Below, piece after piece: positions 1 through 5,625 of a DNA stretch of 7,516 bases. Made by a program: the position numbers and the translations under genes. The first letter of the stretch is position 1, and each line of letters begins with the position of its first letter. Source of the stretch: Chloroflexota bacterium. GTDB lineage: Bacteria > Chloroflexota > Limnocylindria > Limnocylindrales > CSP1-4. The notes beneath the pieces were generated by a model. That model searched no databases, was not told where the DNA came from, and was given only the letters and a program-made list of their open reading frames with translations. The stretch covers positions 1-7,516 of the forward strand of contig JAKAMV010000486.1 in assembly GCA_021812735.1 (NCBI GenBank), given 5' to 3'.

Positions 1-20
1 GACTCAGTCGGAGGCAAGTG

Positions 21-566
21 ATGGAAATGGATCCGGTCTCCAGGGCTCGCGAACGCGGGCTGGTGATCCTGCGGGTGGTGCTCGGCCTCGGGTTCCTGTA
101 CGCGGGACTCGAGAAGCTGCTCGACTTCAGCGGGACGGGGCCGTTCTCCGCCGCGGGCTTCCTGGCCCACGCGACGGCGGGCACCGTCCCCAACATGGTC
201 GGCCACGACGCGGCGACGATGGTCCACAACCCCACCCACCAGCTGTGGGTGGACCTGGCGGCGAACGCGACCGCGGTGGGGATCATCAACGTCCTCGTGG
301 TCTCGGGCGAGATCGCGATCGGAGCGGCGCTGATCCTGGGCATCGCCACCCGCCTGGCGGGCTCGCTGGGCGCGCTGATGATGTTCCTCTTCTGGCTCGC
401 CAACTGGAGCTTCGCCAACGGGATCATCAACGAGCAGTTCGTGTACGGCCTGCTCGCCGGCGTGGTCGCCTATGCGTCCGCCGGCCGCGCGTTCGGGATC
501 GACGCGGTCCTCGAGAAGACCGAGCTCGTCAGGCGAGCGCCCGCGCTGAGGCTCGTCCTCGGCTGA
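21..566 (+). CDS. DoxX-family integral membrane protein
   Basis: This is a 181-residue protein of the DoxX / thiosulfate:quinone oxidoreductase small-subunit-like family. Four hydrophobic segments are visible at about residues 13-31, 84-107, 109-130 and 138-157. The conserved family landmarks are YAGLEKL at the end of the first helix, an NPTHQLWVDLAANA stretch before the second, and LANWSFANGIINEQF between the third and fourth. Family members sit in the cytoplasmic membrane. Some pair with thiosulfate or other sulfur oxidation and redox stress, but most are uncharacterised, so the substrate cannot be stated. The ATG at 21 is preferred because GGAGG at 10-14 lies 6 bases before it; the overlapping GTG at 18 is only 3 bases away. 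There are no cysteines. A perfect hairpin follows the stop, so this gene probably ends its own transcript. Upstream control lies outside the window. Confidence 0.88.
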   Translation: MEMDPVSRARERGLVILRVVLGLGFLYAGLEKLLDFSGTGPFSAAGFLAHATAGTVPNMVGHDAATMVHNPTHQLWVDLAANATAVGIINVLVVSGEIAIGAALILGIATRLAGSLGALMMFLFWLANWSFANGIINEQFVYGLLAGVVAYASAGRAFGIDAVLEKTELVRRAPALRLVLG

Positions 567-581
567 CCCGGGGCGCGTCCT

Positions 582-622
582 CCCCTGACCGCCGGCGGCG
601 CAAAGCGGCTGGCGGTCAGGGG
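582..622 (+). terminator. Hairpin terminator candidate after the DoxX gene
   Basis: CCCCTGACCGCC at 582-593 is exactly complementary to GGCGGTCAGGGG at 611-622, giving a 12-bp perfect stem with a 17-base loop that can itself form a CGC/GCG mini-stem around AAA. It begins 15 bases after the stop at 566. No T-tract follows, as is common in high-GC bacteria, so termination is inferred from structure and position. It could also be an RNA-stabilising 3' end. Confidence 0.65.
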
Positions 623-918
623 CCACGCCGTTGACGGCCTGCGCAGGGCCGTCTGGTCGTTCCCGCCGGTCCTCCTGGCGGGTGTGACGGGGCGCAGGGT
701 CGGCGCGGGTCTTGTTTGTCCAGCCGGCAGCGGCCGGAGGCGCCGAGCGTCAGGATCCGCTGAGGCGCTGCACGGCCTTCGCGCGGGCCGGCGCCCGCCG
801 CGACACTGCCCTCGACCACGGGCAGCCGCCCCCCCGAGGCCGACGCAGGCCGGTTCCCGCGGGCTGTCGTGCTGCCGGCCACGACGAGCATCGCGGCCGC
901 CCCGGGATCTTGGCGTGT
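623..918. other. Intergenic stretch with no convincing gene
   Basis: I see no supportable gene here. Open frames run through both strands (for example 684-1004 and 712-1050), but they are Arg/Pro/Ala-rich, have no ribosome binding site or recognisable domain, and overlap the control sites further right. Small structures are present: GCCGT-TG-ACGGC at 627-638, whose centre matches that of the operator dyads at 996-1026, and a CCCGCC/GGCGGG hairpin at 662-682. It may be decayed sequence or simply a spacer. Confidence 0.6.
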
Positions 919-947
919 GCTCAGCCGGGCCTCAGCCTGCGCTCAGG
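919..947 (+). promoter_or_regulatory. Triple 11-base-phased CTCAG direct repeat (response-regulator-type site)
   Basis: Three 7-base units occur with 4-base spacers: GCTCAGC (919-925), CCTCAGC (930-936) and GCTCAGG (941-947). The CTCAG cores begin at 920, 931 and 942, so the period is exactly one helical turn. Such 7+4 direct repeats are the known binding architecture of OmpR/PhoB-family response regulators, for example Mycobacterium tuberculosis PhoP with TCACAGC-type units. The site lies about 120 bases upstream of the P-type ATPase start. The same architecture recurs at 5225-5253 and 6946-6974. Identity of the regulator is unknown. Confidence 0.7.
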
Positions 948-995
948 TCCCTGGATGACCATCGCGTCGGCCATCCCGGAGATCTACTACGGCGC

Positions 996-1026
996 TGTCG
1001 TTGACGACAAGGTGTCGTTGACGACA
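996..1026. promoter_or_regulatory. Tandem 14-base dyads, probable repressor operator
   Basis: TGTCGTTGACGACA occurs twice, at 996-1009 and 1013-1026, with a 17-base period. The identity extends one further A to 15 bases. Each copy is a dyad TGTCGT-TG-ACGACA. Read across the pair, ACGACA (1004-1009) and TGTCGT (1013-1018) form another dyad with a 3-base spacer. The sites cover a candidate promoter, which favours a repressor. TGTC/GACA half-sites loosely resemble operators of the BlaI/CopY type, but I cannot assign the regulator family from this alone. Confidence 0.7.
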
Positions 1027-1028
1027 AT
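1001..1028 (+). promoter_or_regulatory. Candidate sigma-70-type promoter of the metal ATPase gene
   Basis: TTGACG at 1001-1006 is a good -35 hexamer (5 of 6). It is followed after 16 bases by GACAAT at 1023-1028 (4 of 6 to TATAAT). The -35 lies inside the first operator dyad and the -10 overlaps the end of the second, so occupancy by a dimeric regulator would cover both. A start point near 1035 would give a leader of about 33 bases before the ATPase ATG. The second TTGACG (1018-1023) has no suitable -10. Confidence 0.5.
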
Positions 1029-1067
1029 GAAGCTCCCGAATGACTGGTAGAGGAGCGCAGGCAGGCC

Positions 1068-3545
1068 ATGACGAGCGGTGTCTACGAAGCGGGAGGCCTG
1101 CTGCGCGCGAGCAGCGCGGCGGGCCTTGAGGACTTCCTCCGCCGGCAGCGCGGAGTCCTCGACGCCGACGCGAACCCCGTCTCGCAGACGGTCACGGTGC
1201 ATTACGACGAGTCCGTCCTGTCCGGCGACGCGGTCCGCGGGCTGATCGAGCGCTTCGGCTGCTCGTGCGGTGGCGAGATGGTCCCCTGCCGCATCTGCCG
1301 GGACGAGCAGCCGGCCGTCATGGGCAGCGCCATTCCGGGCGGCCACGTCCACCCGCGCGCCGAGGAACGCGCAGGACACGCCATGGCCGGAATCGGGATG
1401 CCGGCTGCGTCGGCTGCCGATCACGCGGTGGCGATGCCGGCCGCCCCGTCGGCCGGTCACGCCGGCCACGCGATGGCGGGGCACGGCGAGGCGGCGGTCG
1501 GCGAGATGGCCCAGACGGCCCACGCGATGGGCCACGGCGCCGGGATGTCGATGGACGGCATGGTCCGCGACATGCGCAACCGCTTCCTCGTCGCGCTCAT
1601 CCTTGCGTTCCCGGTTACCGCGTACTCGCCGCTGGCGACCGGTCTCGTGGGCGCGCCCCTGCCGACGCCGTTCGGGGTCGATCCCAAGCTGGTGATGTTC
1701 GTCTTCGCCACGCCAGCGGTCCTGTGGAGCGGCCAGATCTTCTTCGTCGGCGCGTGGCGGGCGCTTCGGAACCGGACCCTCGACATGTCGGTGCTGGTGG
1801 CGCTCTCGGTCGGCAGCGCCTACGTCTTCAGCCTGGCCGGCACGTTCCTCTACGCCGGCGACGTCTTCTACGAGGCCTCGATCGACCTGCTCGTGTTCGT
1901 CCTCCTCGGCCACTGGTTCGAGATGCGGGCCCGATCGGGGGCATCGAACGCCATCCGGGCGCTGCTCGACCTCGCGCCACCGAAGGCGACGGTCATCCGG
2001 GACGGCGAGCCGGTCGAGGTCCCGACCTCGGAGGTCGCGGTCGATGACGTCGTCCTCATCCGGCCGGGCGACAAGATCCCGGTCGACGGGATCGTGATGG
2101 ACGGCGCCTCGAGCGTCGACGAGTCGATGCTCACCGGCGAGAGCGTGCCGGTCGAGAAGGCGGTCGGGGCGACCGTCACCGGCGCCTCGATCAACAAGAC
2201 CGGCACGTTCCGGTTCCGTGCGACCAAGGTGGGCGCGGACACGGCGCTGGCCCAGATCGTCAAGCTCGTCCAGCTCGCCCAGAACTCCAAGGCGCCGGGC
2301 CAGCGGCTGGCGGACCGAGCCGCCCAGTGGCTCGTCGCCGCGGCGGTGGTGCTCGGACTCCTGACGTTCTTCGGCTGGCTGACGATCGGCGGCGCGAGCT
2401 TCGTGTTCGCGCTGACGCTTGCGATCACGGTCGTCGTCATCGCCTGCCCCGACGCCCTCGGCCTGGCGACGCCGACCGCGATCATGGTGGGGACGGGCCT
2501 TGGCGCGCTCAACGGGATCCTGTTCAAGAACGCGACCGCGCTCGAGCAGGCCTCGAAGGTCGGCGCGGTGATCTTCGACAAGACCGGCACCCTCACCGTC
2601 GGCCAGCCCCGGGTCGTCGATCTCGTCGCGAGCGCGAACCCGGTCGACGAGGACGAGCTCCTTCGCCTCGCAGCCTCGGCCGAGGCCTCGAGCGAGCACC
2701 CGCTCGGCGCGGCGGTCGTCGACGCCGCCCGGGAGCGCGGCCTGGCGCTGACCGATGCCGCCGACTTCCGGGCGATCCCGGGCCACGGCCTCGAGGCCCG
2801 CGTCGACGGCCGGGCCGTCCTGGTCGGCAACGCCAAGCTGATGCGCGACCGGGAGATCCCGTTCGACAGCCTGGGTGCACGGGCCACCGAGCTCGAGGGG
2901 GCCGGGCGGACGGTCGTGCGGGTCGCCGTCGACGACGAGGCGGCGGGCCTGGTCGCGATCGCGGACGCGGTGCGCCCGGGCGCGAAGGAGGCGATCGGCC
3001 GGCTGCACAACCTCGGCATCGAGGTCGCCATGCTGACGGGCGACAACCGGGCGACCGCAGAGCGGATCGCCGGCGAGCTCGGCCTCGACACCGTCTTCGC
3101 CGAGGTCCTGCCCGGCCAGAAGGCCGACAAGGTCAAGGAGCTCCAGGCGGCCGGCAAGCTCGCGGCCATGGTCGGCGACGGGATCAACGACGCACCGGCG
3201 CTCGCCCAGGCCGACGTCGGGATCGCGATCGGCGCGGGCGCCGACGTGGCGGTCGAGACGGCTGACGTCGTGCTGATGAAGAGCGATCCGCTCGACGTCC
3301 TGGGCGCGATCGCGCTGTCGCGCGCGACGGTCCGGAAGATGCGCCAGAACCTGTTCTGGGCGGTCGGCTACAACACCGTCGCCTTCCCGATCGCGATGGG
3401 CCTCCTCTACCCCTCGATCGGGCTGCTCCTGAGCCCGGAGATCGCCGCCATCAGCATGGCCGGCAGCTCGCTCCTGGTGGCCGTCAACGCCCTGCTCCTG
3501 AAGCGCACCAAGCTCGAGGGGATCCGCCGCTATGGCGCGGCGTGA
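1068..3545 (+). CDS. CopB-like P1B-type heavy-metal (probably copper) ATPase with CPD motif
   Basis: This 825-residue membrane pump uses ATP to move a metal ion, most likely copper outward. Order of parts: HMA-like fold at about residues 10-63, lacking the usual CxxC loop; a Cys cluster C65, C67, C74, C77; a His/Met-rich linker at 93-169 (9 His, 10 Met); transmembrane region from about 173; GHWFEM before the actuator domain; TGES at 356-359; transmembrane CPD at 460-462; DKTGTLT at 504-510; SEHPL at 542-546; GDGIND at 703-708. The late helices carry N-x6-YN and MAGSS...NA signatures typical of Cu-transporting members. The His-rich N-terminus resembles CopB (P1B-3), yet CopB has CPH and CopA has CPC, so CPD is atypical and ion choice is uncertain. 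The ATG at 1068 follows GAGGAG at 1050-1055, a long 12-base spacing. It probably shares a transcript with the YHS gene 115 bases downstream. Confidence 0.95.
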   Translation: MTSGVYEAGGLLRASSAAGLEDFLRRQRGVLDADANPVSQTVTVHYDESVLSGDAVRGLIERFGCSCGGEMVPCRICRDEQPAVMGSAIPGGHVHPRAEERAGHAMAGIGMPAASAADHAVAMPAAPSAGHAGHAMAGHGEAAVGEMAQTAHAMGHGAGMSMDGMVRDMRNRFLVALILAFPVTAYSPLATGLVGAPLPTPFGVDPKLVMFVFATPAVLWSGQIFFVGAWRALRNRTLDMSVLVALSVGSAYVFSLAGTFLYAGDVFYEASIDLLVFVLLGHWFEMRARSGASNAIRALLDLAPPKATVIRDGEPVEVPTSEVAVDDVVLIRPGDKIPVDGIVMDGASSVDESMLTGESVPVEKAVGATVTGASINKTGTFRFRATKVGADTALAQIVKLVQLAQNSKAPGQRLADRAAQWLVAAAVVLGLLTFFGWLTIGGASFVFALTLAITVVVIACPDALGLATPTAIMVGTGLGALNGILFKNATALEQASKVGAVIFDKTGTLTVGQPRVVDLVASANPVDEDELLRLAASAEASSEHPLGAAVVDAARERGLALTDAADFRAIPGHGLEARVDGRAVLVGNAKLMRDREIPFDSLGARATELEGAGRTVVRVAVDDEAAGLVAIADAVRPGAKEAIGRLHNLGIEVAMLTGDNRATAERIAGELGLDTVFAEVLPGQKADKVKELQAAGKLAAMVGDGINDAPALAQADVGIAIGAGADVAVETADVVLMKSDPLDVLGAIALSRATVRKMRQNLFWAVGYNTVAFPIAMGLLYPSIGLLLSPEIAAISMAGSSLLVAVNALLLKRTKLEGIRRYGAA

Positions 3546-3660
3546 GCGCGCTCGGGGCCGCGCCCACCCCGGGCCGCCCTACGAGAGAGTCTCGAAACGC
3601 CGGCCGACGGCCGCCGCATCGGGCCAAGAACCACCCCCAAGATAAGGAGGCACACCTGCC

Positions 3661-3855
3661 ATGGCTGACACCGTCAAGGACCCGGTCTGCGGCATGGACA
3701 TCCGCATCGAGGATGCGGCCGCAACCGAGGTCCACGAGGGACGAACCTTCCACTTCTGCAGCAAGGGCTGCCACCAGGCCTTCGTCGGCGACCCCCATCG
3801 CTACGGCCACCCGGGCACAGAGCACGGCGGCCACGAAGGCCACGGCCACCACTGA
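3661..3855 (+). CDS. YHS-domain small metal-binding protein with His-rich tail
   Basis: This is a 64-residue soluble protein. The YHS domain fills residues 5-48: DPVCGM near the start, then FHFCSKGCHQAF and the closing DPHRY. The three cysteines (in VCGM and FCSKGC) match the family's metal-binding pattern. YHS domains are often found in or beside copper and other heavy-metal ATPases and are thought to bind the ion. The last 15 residues are a His/Gly tail with six His, which would add further metal sites. AAGGAGG at 3644-3650 sits 10 bases before the ATG. The gene follows the ATPase on the same strand after 115 bases with no strong terminator between, so co-transcription is likely. A short CGAGA/TCTCG dyad at 3582-3594 is the only structure in that gap. 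A role as metal buffer or donor to the pump is inference. Confidence 0.88.
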   Translation: MADTVKDPVCGMDIRIEDAAATEVHEGRTFHFCSKGCHQAFVGDPHRYGHPGTEHGGHEGHGHH

Positions 3856-3917
3856 TCCCGAGCCCGCGGGCGCGGAGGCTCATCGCCCGAGCGCCCGCAC
3901 GCATCCGCTGCAGTGGC

Positions 3918-3945
3918 GGCATCACACGCGGCCGCGTGTGATGCC
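3918..3945. terminator. Perfect 28-bp palindrome between convergent genes, bidirectional terminator candidate
   Basis: Bases 3918-3945 read the same on both strands over 28 bp. The centre is GCGGCCGC (3928-3935) and the arms are GGCATCACAC and GTGTGATGCC. In RNA from either strand it would fold to a 12-bp stem with a GGCC loop. It lies 62 bases after the YHS stop and 165 bases beyond the end of the opposing permease gene, a fitting place for a two-way terminator. There is no flanking T- or A-tract, and a DNA-binding role is also possible. Confidence 0.55.
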
Positions 3946-4005
3946 CACCCGCCCTCGGCACTCCGCCCCGGTCACGTCCTCCGGGTTCGCCGCCCTTGTG
4001 GACCC

Positions 4006-4025
4006 GCCGCCGGACCCGCGGCGGC
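4006..4025 (-). terminator. Secondary hairpin downstream of the permease gene
   Basis: GCCGCCG (4006-4012) pairs exactly with CGGCGGC (4019-4025) across a 6-base loop. It lies about 86 bases past the stop of the minus-strand permease and could stop or stabilise that transcript. GC-rich 7-bp stems are common by chance in this composition, so support is weak. Confidence 0.3.
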
Positions 4026-4110
4026 CTAGCGACCCGTCCGCGGGACGACGTCGTCGCCTGAGGACGATCGCCGGGGTCGGCGGGGGCCGTCGAGCGCGCC
4101 CCTAGGCGTC

Positions 4111-5142
4111 CTACGACCGGCCCCGCGGCTCGCGAAGCGACACGAGCGCGACGCCTCCGAGGAGCGCTGCGGCCCCGGCGAGCTCGGCAGGCTCGAGCCG
4201 ATTGCCGGCGAGGATCCCGGAGACGACGCCAACCACCGGGACCAGGAACAGCGACGTCCCCAGCGCCGTGAGCGAGGCGCGGCCCAGCAGCCAGAACCAG
4301 ACCGCGTAGGCGAGGCCCGTGCCGAGGACGCCCAGGACGAGCAGCGAGGCGATGGTTGCCGGCGGCCAGGACACGTTGCCCCACGGCTCCAGCCTCGCGC
4401 TCGCCGAGACGAGCATCAGCCCGCCAAGCAGGAGCTGGGCGCTCGCCGTCGCCGGCACGTCGATGGTCGAGCCCAGCCGACGCATGACCACCGTGCCCGC
4501 GGCCGGCGCTGCAGCTGCCAGGAGCGACAGGGCGACGCCATCGATGCTCGTCGAGCCTGAAGCCGTCGACGCCACCAGCACCAGGCCGGCCATGGCAACG
4601 CACAACCCGATGAGAGTTCGGGCCGGCGCCCGCTCGCCGAACAGGGCCCAGGCTGCGGCCGAGAGGAGGACTGGCTGGCTGCCGGACAGGGTTGACGCGA
4701 CAGCCGCCACTGACTGCCCGGCGGCGAGGTACATGGCCCCGAACGCCAGCGCCACGTTCGTCGCCGCCAGCGTCGCGACGGTCCGCAGCGGGGGCACGCC
4801 GCACGGCCGGCCAGACCGGTCGGCATGTCGTGCGCTCGCCCGACCGCGCCGCGCACTCCACCGGGTCAGCGCGATCCAGACGCCCAGGACCGCCCCGCCG
4901 ATCAGGGCCCGCAGCCCTGCGAGGAGGAGGGGCGTCGCGCTGGGCAGGGACGCCTGGATGAGCACATAGCAGAGTCCCCAGATGGCCGCCACGAGGGCGG
5001 CCAGGCCGGACGGCAGCCGGCTCACGCGCCGAGGCGGCCGCGCCGGGCGAGCCGTCGGTTCCCACTCTGCAGCCGCACTTGGGGTGATGGCGTGCTGAGC
5101 GACGCCCAACGTGGAGCCCAGGCGCACGTATCGGCCCTTCAC
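4111..5142 (-). CDS. EamA/DMT-superfamily permease
   Basis: This integral membrane protein has two EamA repeats and about ten hydrophobic helices, running from GLAALVAAIWG near residue 46 to LLGGVALVSL near the C-terminus. The second repeat shows the usual pattern: GTGLAYAVWFWLLG, a Thr/Ser-Leu-Phe-Leu-Pro helix, then RLEPAELAGAAALLGG. The drug/metabolite transporter superfamily exports or takes up small metabolites; the substrate cannot be read from sequence. The longest frame gives 343 residues from a GTG at 5142, but the first 39 residues are basic, unlike a transporter segment, and have no clear ribosome binding site. The GTG at 5025-5023 would give 304 residues, closer to the usual length of about 300, though it too lacks a clear site. 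The gene is transcribed against the YHS gene and away from the DUF5676-like gene, and may be unrelated to the metal genes. Confidence 0.88.
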   Translation of the reverse strand: MKGRYVRLGSTLGVAQHAITPSAAAEWEPTARPARPPRRVSRLPSGLAALVAAIWGLCYVLIQASLPSATPLLLAGLRALIGGAVLGVWIALTRWSARRGRASARHADRSGRPCGVPPLRTVATLAATNVALAFGAMYLAAGQSVAAVASTLSGSQPVLLSAAAWALFGERAPARTLIGLCVAMAGLVLVASTASGSTSIDGVALSLLAAAAPAAGTVVMRRLGSTIDVPATASAQLLLGGLMLVSASARLEPWGNVSWPPATIASLLVLGVLGTGLAYAVWFWLLGRASLTALGTSLFLVPVVGVVSGILAGNRLEPAELAGAAALLGGVALVSLREPRGRS

Positions 5143-5224
5143 GCGTGCAGCATCGGTCCGTGGCCGGAGGGACAGGTGAGCTACGCCTGAGAGGCCGGGT
5201 TGCGCACGGCCATGGCTCCCCCGT

Positions 5225-5253
5225 TCTCAGCAGGACCTCAGCGTGGGTTCACC
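5225..5253 (+). promoter_or_regulatory. Second triple 11-base-phased direct repeat
   Basis: Units TCTCAGC (5225-5231), CCTCAGC (5236-5242) and GTTCACC (5247-5253) are separated by 4 bases each; the cores start at 5226, 5237 and 5248, exactly 11 apart. Two units are nearly identical to those at 919-947, and the third matches the GTTCACC unit known for the Streptomyces PHO box. The site lies 95 bases upstream of the DUF5676-like gene, in the divergent gap with the permease. A TAACTC at 5260-5265 could act as a weak -10. Binding of an OmpR/PhoB-type regulator is inferred. Confidence 0.68.
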
Positions 5254-5285
5254 GCCGGCTAACTCGAACGAGCGACGCTCTCAAC

Positions 5286-5324
5286 CGTGGATGGCCCCGG
5301 GCGGCTGCCCGGCCGTCATCCACG
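5286..5324 (+). promoter_or_regulatory. Long leader hairpin upstream of the DUF5676-like gene
   Basis: CGTGGATG (5286-5293) pairs with CATCCACG (5317-5324), and inside it CCGGGC (5297-5302) pairs with GCCCGG (5307-5312) around a GGCT loop. The two stems are separated by a small internal loop. The structure ends 10 bases before AGGAGG (5335-5340). In the mRNA it would form a stable 5' leader stem that could protect the message or influence initiation. Terminator or attenuator activity is possible but there is no T-tract. Confidence 0.45.
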
Positions 5325-5348
5325 CCAGCACCGCAGGAGGCAGCACAC

Positions 5349-5618
5349 ATGAACCGCCTGCCGTTCGCGCCGCTCGCGGCGGCAATCGTCGCCGTCGGCG
5401 AGGTCGCCTACCTCCTCTGCCTGGCGTCCGGAGCGATCTGGCCCGACGTGTTCGGGATGTGGCGCTCGTTCCCGACGCTCTTCCCGGGCTTCACCTGGCT
5501 CGATCCGGTCAGCGTGGTCCTCGGCCTCGTCGAGATGGCCCTGTACGGCCTCGCCGTGGCCGCGGTCGCGGCCGCGGCCTGGAGCCTCGTCGTCGACCGC
5601 CCGGCGAGAACCGCCTGA
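5349..5618 (+). CDS. Small two-helix membrane protein, DUF5676-like
   Basis: This 89-residue protein has two predicted membrane helices, about residues 9-30 and 53-82. Between them lies a short loop with PTLFPGFTWLDP and Gly/Trp landmarks. The helix-loop pattern (FPG(F/Y), then a Pro and a second helix with G-x2-E and a late Trp) resembles DUF5676 proteins, which are small membrane proteins often seen next to copper-transporting ATPases. This assignment is from pattern memory, not a search. The ATG at 5349 follows AGGAGG (5335-5340) with 8 bases between, an excellent site. The stop is only 7 bases before the flavoprotein start, so the two are almost certainly co-transcribed and probably translationally linked. 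No catalytic residues are evident. A role as membrane partner of the flavoprotein or as a metal-stress membrane protein is inference. Confidence 0.8.
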   Translation: MNRLPFAPLAAAIVAVGEVAYLLCLASGAIWPDVFGMWRSFPTLFPGFTWLDPVSVVLGLVEMALYGLAVAAVAAAAWSLVVDRPARTA

Positions 5619-5625
5619 CACGCCC

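Noticed and set aside
3..7. Single CTCAG just before the DoxX gene, as part of the same regulon
   Set aside because: Only one unit is visible, abutting the ribosome binding site; the upstream sequence is outside the window.
684..1050. Two overlapping plus-strand frames in the gap before the ATPase
   Set aside because: No ribosome binding site, no domain, Arg/Pro-rich, and they cross the repeat and operator sites.
1027..1050. Seven-codon ORF (MKLPNDW) just before the ATPase, as a possible leader peptide
   Set aside because: Its ATG overlaps the candidate -10, so it would lie at or before the transcript start and has no ribosome binding site.
987..3008. Long open frame on the minus strand (673 codons) opposite the ATPase
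   Set aside because: Shadow of strong G/C third-position bias in the ATPase; the product is Arg/Asp/Val-rich without domains, while the plus-strand frame has all P-type ATPase motifs.
1868..3187. Second long minus-strand frame (439 codons) inside the ATPase
   Set aside because: Ser/Arg/Pro-rich low-complexity shadow of the same gene, with no ribosome binding site or motif.
3674..5065. Minus-strand frame of 463 codons spanning YHS, the 28-bp palindrome and the permease
   Set aside because: Runs through two supported genes and a palindrome; Arg/Gly/Pro-rich. The alternative minus-strand frame 4111-5142 has ten clear membrane helices.
5187..5191. CTGAG (reverse CTCAG) as a control site for the minus-strand permease
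   Set aside because: A single unit with no second copy at 11 bases; expected by chance.
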